Positions 13,728-21,312 of a DNA stretch of 21,802 bases are shown here, piece after piece. Location of the stretch: the NCBI GenBank assembly GCA_902787595.1, contig CADAHD010000009.1:1-21802 (forward strand), given 5' to 3'. Under the pieces are notes generated by a model. That model was not told the DNA's origin. It saw nothing but the letters and a program-made list of their open reading frames with translations, and ran no database searches. The DNA is from an uncultured Lachnospiraceae bacterium (GTDB lineage Bacteria > Bacillota_A > Clostridia > Lachnospirales > Lachnospiraceae). The translations under genes and the position numbers were made by a program. Each line of letters opens with the position of its first letter. Position 1 is the first letter of the stretch.

Positions 13728-15713
13728 ATGGGAAAGATCGGGGATACAAACGAGATAATCGACATGAATTATGATGAGAGCGATCTATACGACGGAGCAT
13801 ATGTCGATGACGGATACGAACAGGAGCCTGCACCGCGCCCCAAAAAGCGCAGCACCGGCTCTAAAAGGCGTCGCAAAAAACGCAGAAAACCCGCGCAGGC
13901 AAAACGCGCCAACAAAGATGTGCTCAAGCGTCTGGGACAGAGCGTCCTGGCCATTGTTATCGCTATAGCTCTTATCGCCGTAGTTATCATGGTTGCATTC
14001 GGCGACCGCATCAAAGAAAGCATCGCCAACAAAGAAGAGTTAGGCGGGCGCTGGCTTTTGTCACTCCTATATCCCGAAAAGTATTCCTACGGAATGGATC
14101 CGGCAAATCTCAAAGACTATTTTACCTTATTTAATAATGAAGATGTCGCCATCATCCTGCAGGATGAGCATATCGCCGCACACGCCAAATTACTGGACGG
14201 CGCGGTCTATTTTTCCATTGACACCGTACGAGATCTGTTTACAAAACGTTTTTATGTAAATACCGAGGAGAACAAACTGCTCTATTCAACCTCCACGCAG
14301 GTTATCAGCAATATCATCGGAGAAAAAACCTACACCATTGACGGAGAGTTAAAAAGCCTTTCTGCTCCCGTCTCACGCTTTGGCAAGGACGGCACTTTTT
14401 ATATCAACGCCGACTATGTTCACCTTTTCGCCGATTTCGACTGCAATTTCTATACAAATGACGAACATATCAACCGCGTCCAGGTATATACCAAGTGGGA
14501 AGAGGACCGTGTAGCCACGCTTAAGAACGATACCCAGCTGCGCATCCGCGGCGGCATCAAGAGCGAGGTGCTGCGCCAGGTAAACAAAGGTGAGGAAGTA
14601 GAAATACTCGAGACCATGGAGACCTGGAGCAAGGTCAAGACTGAAGATGCTTTCATCGGCTTTGTTGAAAACAAAACCTTAAATGAAGCCACTACCCGTA
14701 CTCTCCCTGCTGCCAGCGGCGCTTATCACCCCGAGAATGACTATAATATGGCTCCTCCCATTGAGCAGGTAATGGTTGGCTGGCATCAGATCTTTGAGGG
14801 GGATGACGGCACTGCCATGGCCGAGCTCACCGCTTCTGCCACAGGCTTAAATGTCATAAGCCCTACCTGGTTCTTCTTAAAGGATGAAGAAGGCGCCTAT
14901 ACACAGATCGCACGCAAGAGTTATGTTGAAAAAGCCCACGAAAAAGGCTATCAGGTCTGGGCGCTGGTCGAAAACATGGAAGCTGATTTTGATGAATACG
15001 CCCTCTTCTCTTCATCCGAGCACAGAGCTGCGCTCATCAATAACCTTATCGCTGACAGCCTTGAATACGGCATCGACGGCATAAATATGGATGTGGAGCT
15101 TTCGGATTCGAAGCTTTCAAAAACAGGTACGCACTACGTGCAGTTCCTTCGCGAGCTTTCGATAGAAGCTCACAAAAACGGGCTGAGCCTTTCCGTGGAT
15201 GTTCCCCCTCCGACCGAGAGCAACAAGGGCTTTGATATGGAAGAACTGGGATACATCATGGATTATGTTGTGCTGATGGCCTACGACGAGCACTATGTAG
15301 GTTCCGACGCCGGCAGCGTTGCTTCCATAAGCTTTGTGGAAAAAGCCCTCACCGATTCACTTCAAAAATACAGCATACCCGCTGCCAAGCTCGTATGCGG
15401 CATGCCTTTCTATACACGCATCTGGAAGACTGAGGCCGGCAATGTGACCTCTGATGCGGTTGGCACCGATACCGCCTGGGACTGGGCCAACAATCGCGGT
15501 CTTGAAGCCATCTGGCTGGAAGATGAATGCCAGTATTACGTGGAGTATCAGGACGGCACCGCTCTATATCAGGTATGGCTGGAAGATGTTTCCGCCTGCC
15601 ACGCACGTACCGGCATTATGAAGGAAAAAGGCGTAAAGAGCATGGCCGGCTGGAAACTGGGACTTGAAGGCAGCGGCATATGGGATGCTATAAACGGAGA
15701 CCTGCATCAATAA
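13728..15713 (+). CDS. Membrane-anchored SH3 and glycoside hydrolase family 18 protein
   Basis: Probably a cell-surface glycosidase acting on wall or other glycans. The 661 residues start with a charged cytoplasmic tail (1-70, strongly basic 39-61) and one transmembrane helix (about 71-91). Then comes a stalk similar to the copper-amine-oxidase N-terminal-like repeat (about 135-255) and a bacterial SH3 domain (about 258-320). The glycoside hydrolase 18 barrel spans about 345-655. The catalytic motif reads DGINMDVE (450-457): the acid E457 and D455 are kept, with Asn at 453 as in many YaaH/SleL-type GH18 proteins. These are often N-acetylglucosaminidases of peptidoglycan, which is inferred here. 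AAGGAAGA precedes the ATG. Heads a six-gene run. Confidence 0.9.
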   Translation: MGKIGDTNEIIDMNYDESDLYDGAYVDDGYEQEPAPRPKKRSTGSKRRRKKRRKPAQAKRANKDVLKRLGQSVLAIVIAIALIAVVIMVAFGDRIKESIANKEELGGRWLLSLLYPEKYSYGMDPANLKDYFTLFNNEDVAIILQDEHIAAHAKLLDGAVYFSIDTVRDLFTKRFYVNTEENKLLYSTSTQVISNIIGEKTYTIDGELKSLSAPVSRFGKDGTFYINADYVHLFADFDCNFYTNDEHINRVQVYTKWEEDRVATLKNDTQLRIRGGIKSEVLRQVNKGEEVEILETMETWSKVKTEDAFIGFVENKTLNEATTRTLPAASGAYHPENDYNMAPPIEQVMVGWHQIFEGDDGTAMAELTASATGLNVISPTWFFLKDEEGAYTQIARKSYVEKAHEKGYQVWALVENMEADFDEYALFSSSEHRAALINNLIADSLEYGIDGINMDVELSDSKLSKTGTHYVQFLRELSIEAHKNGLSLSVDVPPPTESNKGFDMEELGYIMDYVVLMAYDEHYVGSDAGSVASISFVEKALTDSLQKYSIPAAKLVCGMPFYTRIWKTEAGNVTSDAVGTDTAWDWANNRGLEAIWLEDECQYYVEYQDGTALYQVWLEDVSACHARTGIMKEKGVKSMAGWKLGLEGSGIWDAINGDLHQ

Positions 15714-16753
15714 TGGAAACACAGATAATTAAAGCCGATAAAGATACCAAGCTGGACATAGCAGGCGATATAATAAAAAACGGAGGCCTGGTAGCCTTCC
15801 CTACGGAGACCGTTTACGGGCTGGGAGGCGATGCTTTTAACCCCTCTTCTTCCAAAAAGATCTACGCTGCAAAAGGCCGGCCTTCCGATAACCCGCTGAT
15901 AGTCCATATCGCAGAGATGTCTGCGCTGGACAGACTGAGCAATGATATACCGGACAAGCTTTTTGTTCTGGCAGAAAGCTTCTGGCCCGGCCCGCTCACT
16001 ATGATAATAAAAAAATTACCCGATCTGCCCGATGAGACTACGGGCGGTCTGGATACCGTAGCCATACGCATGCCCGATCATCCCGTGGCTCTTGCGCTGA
16101 TACGCGCAGGCGGCGGATATATCGCGGCTCCCAGTGCGAACGCCTCCGGCAGACCCAGTCCCACCCTTGCTTCGCATGTGGCAGAAGACTTAAACGGCCG
16201 CATTGATATGATAATCGACGGCGGTGAAGTGGGCATAGGCATAGAATCCACGATAGTCGATCTGAGTGGTGAGGTGCCTACGATATTACGCCCCGGCTAT
16301 GTGACCGCAGAAATGCTCGAACGCGTGATAGGCCATGTGGATACCGACCCCACTCTTATGAAGAAAACCGAAGGCGGACGTCCCAAGGCTCCCGGAATGC
16401 GCTACAGGCATTACGCTCCCAAGGGAGACATGCAGTTATTTACCGGAAATACAGACCATGTGATATCCACTATAAACGAGAAGCTTGCTGCAAGCGATAA
16501 AAAATGCGGGGTGCTCTGCTGCGACGAAAGCGCCGCATTCTATAAAAAAGGGATCATCCGGAGTCTGGGAAGCCGTGGTAATATGTCTTCCATAGCCCTG
16601 AACATATACAGAGCGCTCAGGGAATTCGATGATGAAGGCGTTGAGCAGATCTACGCCGAAGGCTTTGAAACCGATGGCCTGGGCCAGGCAGTCATGAACA
16701 GATTGCTCAAAGCCGCAGGTTACAATATAATTAATACGGAGGAGACAAAATGA
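15713..16753 (+). CDS. tsaC: L-threonylcarbamoyladenylate synthase, Sua5 type
   Basis: Makes threonylcarbamoyl-AMP from threonine, bicarbonate and ATP, the first step to the t6A37 modification of tRNAs that read ANN codons. The 346 residues have the YrdC core with FPTETVYGLGGDA (29-41) and the KGRPSDNPLIVHI stretch (54-66) carrying the K-R-S-N substrate residues. A C-terminal Sua5 domain of about 100 residues follows the linker GRPKAPGMRYRHYAPKG. The ATG at 15713 shares one base with the preceding stop; an earlier in-frame ATG at 15680 would add 11 residues not expected in the family. Its stop overlaps the rpiB start (ATGA). Confidence 0.94.
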   Translation: METQIIKADKDTKLDIAGDIIKNGGLVAFPTETVYGLGGDAFNPSSSKKIYAAKGRPSDNPLIVHIAEMSALDRLSNDIPDKLFVLAESFWPGPLTMIIKKLPDLPDETTGGLDTVAIRMPDHPVALALIRAGGGYIAAPSANASGRPSPTLASHVAEDLNGRIDMIIDGGEVGIGIESTIVDLSGEVPTILRPGYVTAEMLERVIGHVDTDPTLMKKTEGGRPKAPGMRYRHYAPKGDMQLFTGNTDHVISTINEKLAASDKKCGVLCCDESAAFYKKGIIRSLGSRGNMSSIALNIYRALREFDDEGVEQIYAEGFETDGLGQAVMNRLLKAAGYNIINTEETK

Positions 16754-17193
16754 AAGTAGCTATAGGAAGCGATCACGGAGCATTTGATCTTAAGCAGGAC
16801 ATGATCCCCTGGCTTAAGGAAAAAGGCATTGAGGTAGTCGACAAGGGCTGCGATTCCCATGACTCCTGCGACTATCCGATATATGCAAAAGCAGTAGCCG
16901 AAGCCGTGGCAAACGGCAGCGTGGATAAGGGGATAGTCCTCTGCACCACAGGCATAGGCGCCAGCATCGCTGCAAACAAAGTAAAAGGCATACGCTGCGC
17001 TCTCTGCCATAACGAACACACCGCGCAGATGACCCGCCTTCATAACGATTCAAACGTGCTGGCCATGGGCGCTGCCGAACTTACTCCCACTCTTGCAAAA
17101 CGTGTTGCCGAGATCTGGCTGGATACCGAATTCTCCGGCGAAGAGAAACACGCGCGCCGCATAAGGCTTATATCCGAGATCGAGGAGGCCTGA
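16750..17193 (+). CDS. rpiB: Ribose 5-phosphate isomerase B
   Basis: Interconverts ribose 5-phosphate and ribulose 5-phosphate in the pentose phosphate pathway. The 147 residues carry the family motifs: IGSDHGAFDLK with D8 and H9, the active-site cysteine C65 in LCTTGIGASIAANK, and CHNEHTAQMTRLHNDSNVLAMG. The base-providing cysteine is followed by TTG where CGTG is the common form, a conservative change in the anion-binding loop. GGAGG precedes the ATG, which overlaps the tsaC stop by four bases; the following gene starts 2 bp after the stop. LacA/LacB or allose isomerases are related, but the lone gene and its context favour RpiB. Confidence 0.93.
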   Translation: MKVAIGSDHGAFDLKQDMIPWLKEKGIEVVDKGCDSHDSCDYPIYAKAVAEAVANGSVDKGIVLCTTGIGASIAANKVKGIRCALCHNEHTAQMTRLHNDSNVLAMGAAELTPTLAKRVAEIWLDTEFSGEEKHARRIRLISEIEEA

Positions 17194-17195
17194 GT

Positions 17196-17678
17196 ATGGG
17201 TAAGCGTACAGGCTATATCAGCTGGGATGAGTATTTTATGGGAGTATCCACTCTCTCCGCCCAGCGTTCAAAGGATCCCAATACACAGGTTGGAGCCTGC
17301 ATAGTCAGCAACGACAACAAGATACTCTCCATGGGCTATAACGGCTTTCCCTGCGGAGTCAGCGACGATGAATTTCCCTGGGAGAGGACCGGCGACGAAC
17401 TTGATACCAAGTATCCTTATGTTACGCACAGCGAACTGAACGCCATACTGAATTATCGCGGCGGCTCGCTTGACGGCACAAAGCTGTATGTTACACTCTT
17501 CCCCTGCAATGAATGCGCAAAAGCGATAATCCAGGCAGGCATTAAGACCGTTGTCTACGCTGACGATAAATATGACGGAACTCCTGCAAACACAGCAGCC
17601 AAAAGACTGTTCAATGCAGCCGGGGTGCGTTATTACAGATATCAGCCCAGCGGAAAGAAGATAGAGATAGATCTTTGA
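17196..17678 (+). CDS. comEB: Deoxycytidylate (dCMP) deaminase
   Basis: Zinc enzyme that converts dCMP to dUMP, feeding thymidylate synthesis. The 160 residues show the cytidine/deoxycytidylate deaminase motifs: zinc-binding H78 and catalytic E80 in THSELNAIL, and PCNEC (103-107) with zinc ligands C104 and C107. The substrate stretch GYNGFPCGVSDDEFPW (47-62) is typical of dCMP deaminases. The family is often named ComEB in Bacillus for its location, not for a role in competence. GAGGAGG lies seven bases before the ATG. Confidence 0.94.
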   Translation: MGKRTGYISWDEYFMGVSTLSAQRSKDPNTQVGACIVSNDNKILSMGYNGFPCGVSDDEFPWERTGDELDTKYPYVTHSELNAILNYRGGSLDGTKLYVTLFPCNECAKAIIQAGIKTVVYADDKYDGTPANTAAKRLFNAAGVRYYRYQPSGKKIEIDL

Positions 17679-17680
17679 TC

Positions 17681-18850
17681 ATGATAAGCAAAGCAGAAGC
17701 AAAAAGAAGAAAATGCATAAATCTCCTTATAAGCGGATTACTGCTCTTCTTTTTGTGCCTTATTCCCGCTTCTGCCACGTCTGATACCAAGGAGAAAATG
17801 GAGCAGGCCGAACAGAAGAAGGAGGAAAAGGAACAGGAACTTGCCCAGGCCCAGCAGGATCTGGCTATGACCGAAGAAAAGCTTGCCAGCCTGCAGGTCG
17901 TTAAAAGCGGTTACCAGGGCGAGATGATGGTCCTTAATGAGGAAATGCAGCTGGTAGCCGATCATCTGGCTGTGATCGAGACCAAGATAGACCTTAAGCA
18001 GATGGAAATAGACCGTACCCGTGAAGAACTGGATGCTGCAACTCAAAGGCGCATCAACCAGTATGAGAGCATGAAAGCCCGCATCCGTTTCCTTTATGAA
18101 GGCGGCGGCACGGATATCTTAGAAATAATGTTCTCCGCAGATAACTTTGCGGATTTCCTCAATTATGCCGACTATATGGACGAGCTCTTAGCCTATGACC
18201 GCATGATGCTCGACGAATACAAACAGACCGAAGCCGAGATCACGGAAGCCGGCCATCAGCTGGAAGCGGAAATGGCCGAGCTTGATGCGCTCAAGGAAGA
18301 TATCTTCAGACAGCAGGACCGCGTAAACGAACTTATGGGACAGACTGCCGCCCGCATAGCGAATACAAATGAATCGATCGATGAAGCCAACGCCCAGGCA
18401 GATGCCTTTGAGCAGGATGTAACCGAAAAGACCCAGGAAGTGGCGGATGCCACAGCCGAATACCAGAAGATAAAGGCAAAATACGAAGAAGAACTCCGCC
18501 TCTCCCGCCTGGCTGCCCAGTCTACCTGGCGCGATATCTCGGAAGTTACTTTTGAAGAAAATGACCGCTATCTGCTTGCAAACCTGATCTACTGCGAAGC
18601 AGGCGGAGAACCCTACGAGGGCCAGGTTGCCGTGGGCGCTGTAGTCATCAACAGGGTTTTGAGTTCCATTTATCCCGATACTTATGGCACGCTTGCTAAC
18701 GCCCTCAATGTAAATAAGGCAACCGACAGCTGCTACCGCGCAGCGGACGAGGCCATGTCAGGCCGTACAAATGTAGGTAACTGCGTATATTTCCGTACTC
18801 CCATTCCCGGTCTTGAAGGGATAAGGATAGGCGGACATATATTCTATTAA
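17681..18850 (+). CDS. Secreted coiled-coil protein with a shortened SleB-type cell wall hydrolase domain
   Basis: Likely an exported peptidoglycan hydrolase. The ATG at 17681 gives 389 residues; a TTG at 17675 is possible. The signal peptide (1-33) has a hydrophobic core LLISGLLLFFLCLI and a likely cut after ASA. A long coiled coil rich in Q, E and K (about 34-270) resembles the N-terminal part of PcsB/CwlO-type proteins. The C-terminal domain (about 290-389) is the SleB/CwlJ Hydrolase_2 type with YCEAGGEPYEGQVAVGAVVINR (E306 as probable catalytic residue) and the end GGHIFY. The middle of this domain, where family members carry a QF(S/T)P stretch, seems to be missing after YPDTYG. No strong ribosome binding site; the gene begins almost at the preceding stop, so translation may be coupled. 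Confidence 0.85.
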   Translation: MISKAEAKRRKCINLLISGLLLFFLCLIPASATSDTKEKMEQAEQKKEEKEQELAQAQQDLAMTEEKLASLQVVKSGYQGEMMVLNEEMQLVADHLAVIETKIDLKQMEIDRTREELDAATQRRINQYESMKARIRFLYEGGGTDILEIMFSADNFADFLNYADYMDELLAYDRMMLDEYKQTEAEITEAGHQLEAEMAELDALKEDIFRQQDRVNELMGQTAARIANTNESIDEANAQADAFEQDVTEKTQEVADATAEYQKIKAKYEEELRLSRLAAQSTWRDISEVTFEENDRYLLANLIYCEAGGEPYEGQVAVGAVVINRVLSSIYPDTYGTLANALNVNKATDSCYRAADEAMSGRTNVGNCVYFRTPIPGLEGIRIGGHIFY

Positions 18851-18889
18851 CATATCATCAGGACATCTTATAAATAAGGAGGTAACGAT

Positions 18890-19359
18890 ATGGACGATCA
18901 ATTCCCGCTGCTTTACCGTAAACGCTGAAGGATGATGAAATACTTCAGTGGGATGATAATATCATCCTCACCAAATGGAATGCGCTTAAACCCAAGAAAG
19001 ACCTGCATCACGGCTATTCCTGTTATTTTTTAAAGGAAGGATATAAAGTCAGCAAATTCTACACCGCAGACAACAGCCTGCTGTACTGGTACTGCGACAT
19101 AGTTGCTTTTGAGAAAAGCACTGAGGAAAACGCCCTGATCGTTACGGATCTGCTGGCCGATGTGATAATATATCCGGACGGCTTTGTAAAGGTAGTGGAT
19201 ATAGACGAAATGGTAACCTGCCTTGACGAAAACCTGATCAGCCTGGAGCAGTTAAAGAGTTCCCTTACCCAGCTTGATAAGCTGCTTAAGATCATTTATG
19301 CCGATAAATTCGACACTCTTACTATTCATATTGAAGAAGAAGAGAGAAAGAATCTATAA
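18890..19359 (+). pseudogene. Frameshifted DUF402-family gene
   Basis: A perfect AAGGAGGT lies before ATG 18890, but the frame stops after 12 codons (MDDQFPLLYRKR, TGA at 18926). Shifting by -1 at the stop gives a long open frame from LKDDEILQWDD at 18925 to TAA 19357. It contains TKWNALKPKKD and DLLADVIIYPDGFVKVVDIDE, typical of DUF402 proteins, whose characterised members hydrolyse nucleoside di- or triphosphates or bind RNA. In the family a short stretch normally separates YRKR from LKDD, so a small deletion that is not a multiple of three explains the break better than a programmed shift. No start codon in the second frame comes early enough to restore the domain. A sequencing error is also possible. 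Follows the SleB-like gene by 39 bp; its end overlaps the convergent EAL gene by 6 bp. Confidence 0.8.
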
Positions 19360-21312
19360 TTTATATACCGGATCTTTAAGCCTTTCTTCGAATATTTCAC
19401 GGCGCAGGGGTTTGTCATATAAAAATCCCTGTGCCAGATAACAGCCTACGCCCGTCAAAAAATCCACATGTTCTTTGGTCTCAACACCCTCGCAGATAAC
19501 CTTTCTGTTGAGATCGCCTATCATCCTGACTATATTAGCTATAAGTTTTGCGGTAAGCTTGTCCCCGCCCTCAAGTCCGAAGAGGAAAGACCTGTCGAGC
19601 TTGACTACATCCGCATCCAGATCTTTGAGCAGCGAAAGCGAAGAATAACCGGTTCCGAAATCATCTATGGAAGTGCTTATCCCGCGTTCCTTCATGGCAT
19701 TAACGAACTGCTGTAACGCTTCAAAATCCTCATATCCCGATGATTCCGTCAATTCTATCTCTATATGCCTGCCGTCCAAACCATAGCGGTCCACGATCCC
19801 CAGTATCCTGGATGCAAAGTCCGGATTCTTAAGATGCAGCTTGGAAAAATTGGTAGATATCCTTACCGGCTCCATCCCCTCACCGATCCAGTTCTTTATA
19901 TCACGGCATACCCGCTCAAGCACATAATAATCCAGCCCCGTAACAACGCCTTCTTCTTCAAGTACAGGTATAAATTCATACGGCGGGATTATCACTCCGT
20001 CTCTTGACCAACGCACCAGAGCCTCGCCACCACAAAGCCTGTTATCACGCATATCTACCTTAGGCTGGTAATAAACAATGAATTCTTCCTTTTTAAGACC
20101 GTCCTGATATCGTTCCAGTACCTCTTTGCGCTCCACCAGCTCTCCGATGAGCGTATTCTCAAACCATACCTGGTCCACATTTCCTCTTTTGCGCGCATCG
20201 GCCAGAGCCAGATTACATGCATCAACTACCCTGTTGATGTCTTCATCATCTTCCTTAACATCATAAACGCCGCAGCGGCTGTGCAGGGTTATTTTTCCTG
20301 CGTCATCAGGTAATTCAACCTCTACCTGTCCCACTTTTTCCAGCACTTTTCTTACTTCACTCTGCTTTATCAGCATTATGAAATTATCGCCGCCGTTCCT
20401 CGCCAACAGTTCACCCTGCCCCAGCAATGCCGAAAGCTTTTCGGCATACTGCTGCAGCACCCGGTCTCCGGCATTGGAACCGTATTCCTGATTGATGAAT
20501 TTGAAATTTCTTATGCTTATTGCTATGCCGCTGTATTGCGCGAGTTTTCCGTTTTTCTGAAGTTTTTGACCGAATTCGATAAGATGGGCGAAATTTGCCG
20601 TGCCGGTCAGCAGATGGGTGCCTGTCGCCTGATCGGATATCATTGTGCACAGGAATATGCTTGATATGGCAGATACAACGACCAGTATCAGTATGAGCGC
20701 AGATTCCCTGCGGCTGGACATGCTCCTCCTGTCTATCTGTATCTTTGCCTTTTCCATATCCCCTTCAAGTATCAGGTTGAGCAGATCCATATTGTCATTT
20801 ACACGGGTAAGATTCTCCTGAAGCGAAGAACTCATAAAATGGTATGCTGTAGCCACATCGCCCCGGTTTCTGAATTTAAAAACTATGTCAATATTATTGA
20901 AATATACTATCAGTCCGCTGTAAATATCATGATAAAAGCTCTCGTATTTCGTGCCTTTAAGACTTGTTCCAAAAGGTATGATCGACTTCATCACATCTTC
21001 CTTAAGGTCAAGAGCGCGCTGTTCATAACCCGAACGCATATCCACGTCGTCTTCGACCATATAGCTCATCACCAGTATCTGATGCTGCTGCATGTTTCGG
21101 CTGATGCCCTGCATGTGACTGACATTTGCATAGTCTTCTTCTATTATACGGGTATATGATTCCTGGATCTTCAGAGTGTTGTACATGAACCTGATAAGGC
21201 CAAAAATACATAAGACCGCTGTTAACAGAGTAATAACGGCGATGCGGAAAGATATTTTGTTATTCCTGCGTCTTATTCTCAATACTTTCGGTGATCCCTT
21301 CCACAGCCTCAT
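19354..21312 (-). CDS. Membrane c-di-GMP phosphodiesterase with degenerate GGDEF and EAL domain
   Basis: Probably hydrolyses cyclic di-GMP in response to an external signal. From ATG 21312 it has 652 residues. Transmembrane helix 1 (about 22-42) is followed by a helical extracytoplasmic sensor (about 45-200, four-helix-bundle style) and transmembrane helix 2 (about 204-223). A GGDEF-like domain (about 235-385) has GGDNF (307-311) in place of GGDEF, so cyclase activity is unlikely. The EAL domain (about 395-645) keeps E430-A-L, N488, E520/E523 in ELTES, DDFGTG (550-555), K571, EGVET (608-612) and Q628, so the phosphodiesterase site looks complete. ATG 21312 is chosen for the AGGAA seven bases upstream; a TTG at 21282 and a GTG at 21354 are alternatives. 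It overlaps the preceding solute-binding gene by 53 bp. Confidence 0.92.
   Translation of the reverse strand: MRLWKGSPKVLRIRRRNNKISFRIAVITLLTAVLCIFGLIRFMYNTLKIQESYTRIIEEDYANVSHMQGISRNMQQHQILVMSYMVEDDVDMRSGYEQRALDLKEDVMKSIIPFGTSLKGTKYESFYHDIYSGLIVYFNNIDIVFKFRNRGDVATAYHFMSSSLQENLTRVNDNMDLLNLILEGDMEKAKIQIDRRSMSSRRESALILILVVVSAISSIFLCTMISDQATGTHLLTGTANFAHLIEFGQKLQKNGKLAQYSGIAISIRNFKFINQEYGSNAGDRVLQQYAEKLSALLGQGELLARNGGDNFIMLIKQSEVRKVLEKVGQVEVELPDDAGKITLHSRCGVYDVKEDDEDINRVVDACNLALADARKRGNVDQVWFENTLIGELVERKEVLERYQDGLKKEEFIVYYQPKVDMRDNRLCGGEALVRWSRDGVIIPPYEFIPVLEEEGVVTGLDYYVLERVCRDIKNWIGEGMEPVRISTNFSKLHLKNPDFASRILGIVDRYGLDGRHIEIELTESSGYEDFEALQQFVNAMKERGISTSIDDFGTGYSSLSLLKDLDADVVKLDRSFLFGLEGGDKLTAKLIANIVRMIGDLNRKVICEGVETKEHVDFLTGVGCYLAQGFLYDKPLRREIFEERLKDPVYKL

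Noticed and set aside
17675..17680. TTG start for the SleB-like protein
   Set aside because: Adds only two residues and has no better ribosome binding site than ATG 17681; the signal peptide is complete from the ATG.
18914..18930. Programmed -1 frameshift in the DUF402 gene
   Set aside because: No slippery heptamer (X XXY YYZ) precedes the stop, and a family segment seems to be missing at the junction, which fits a deletion better.
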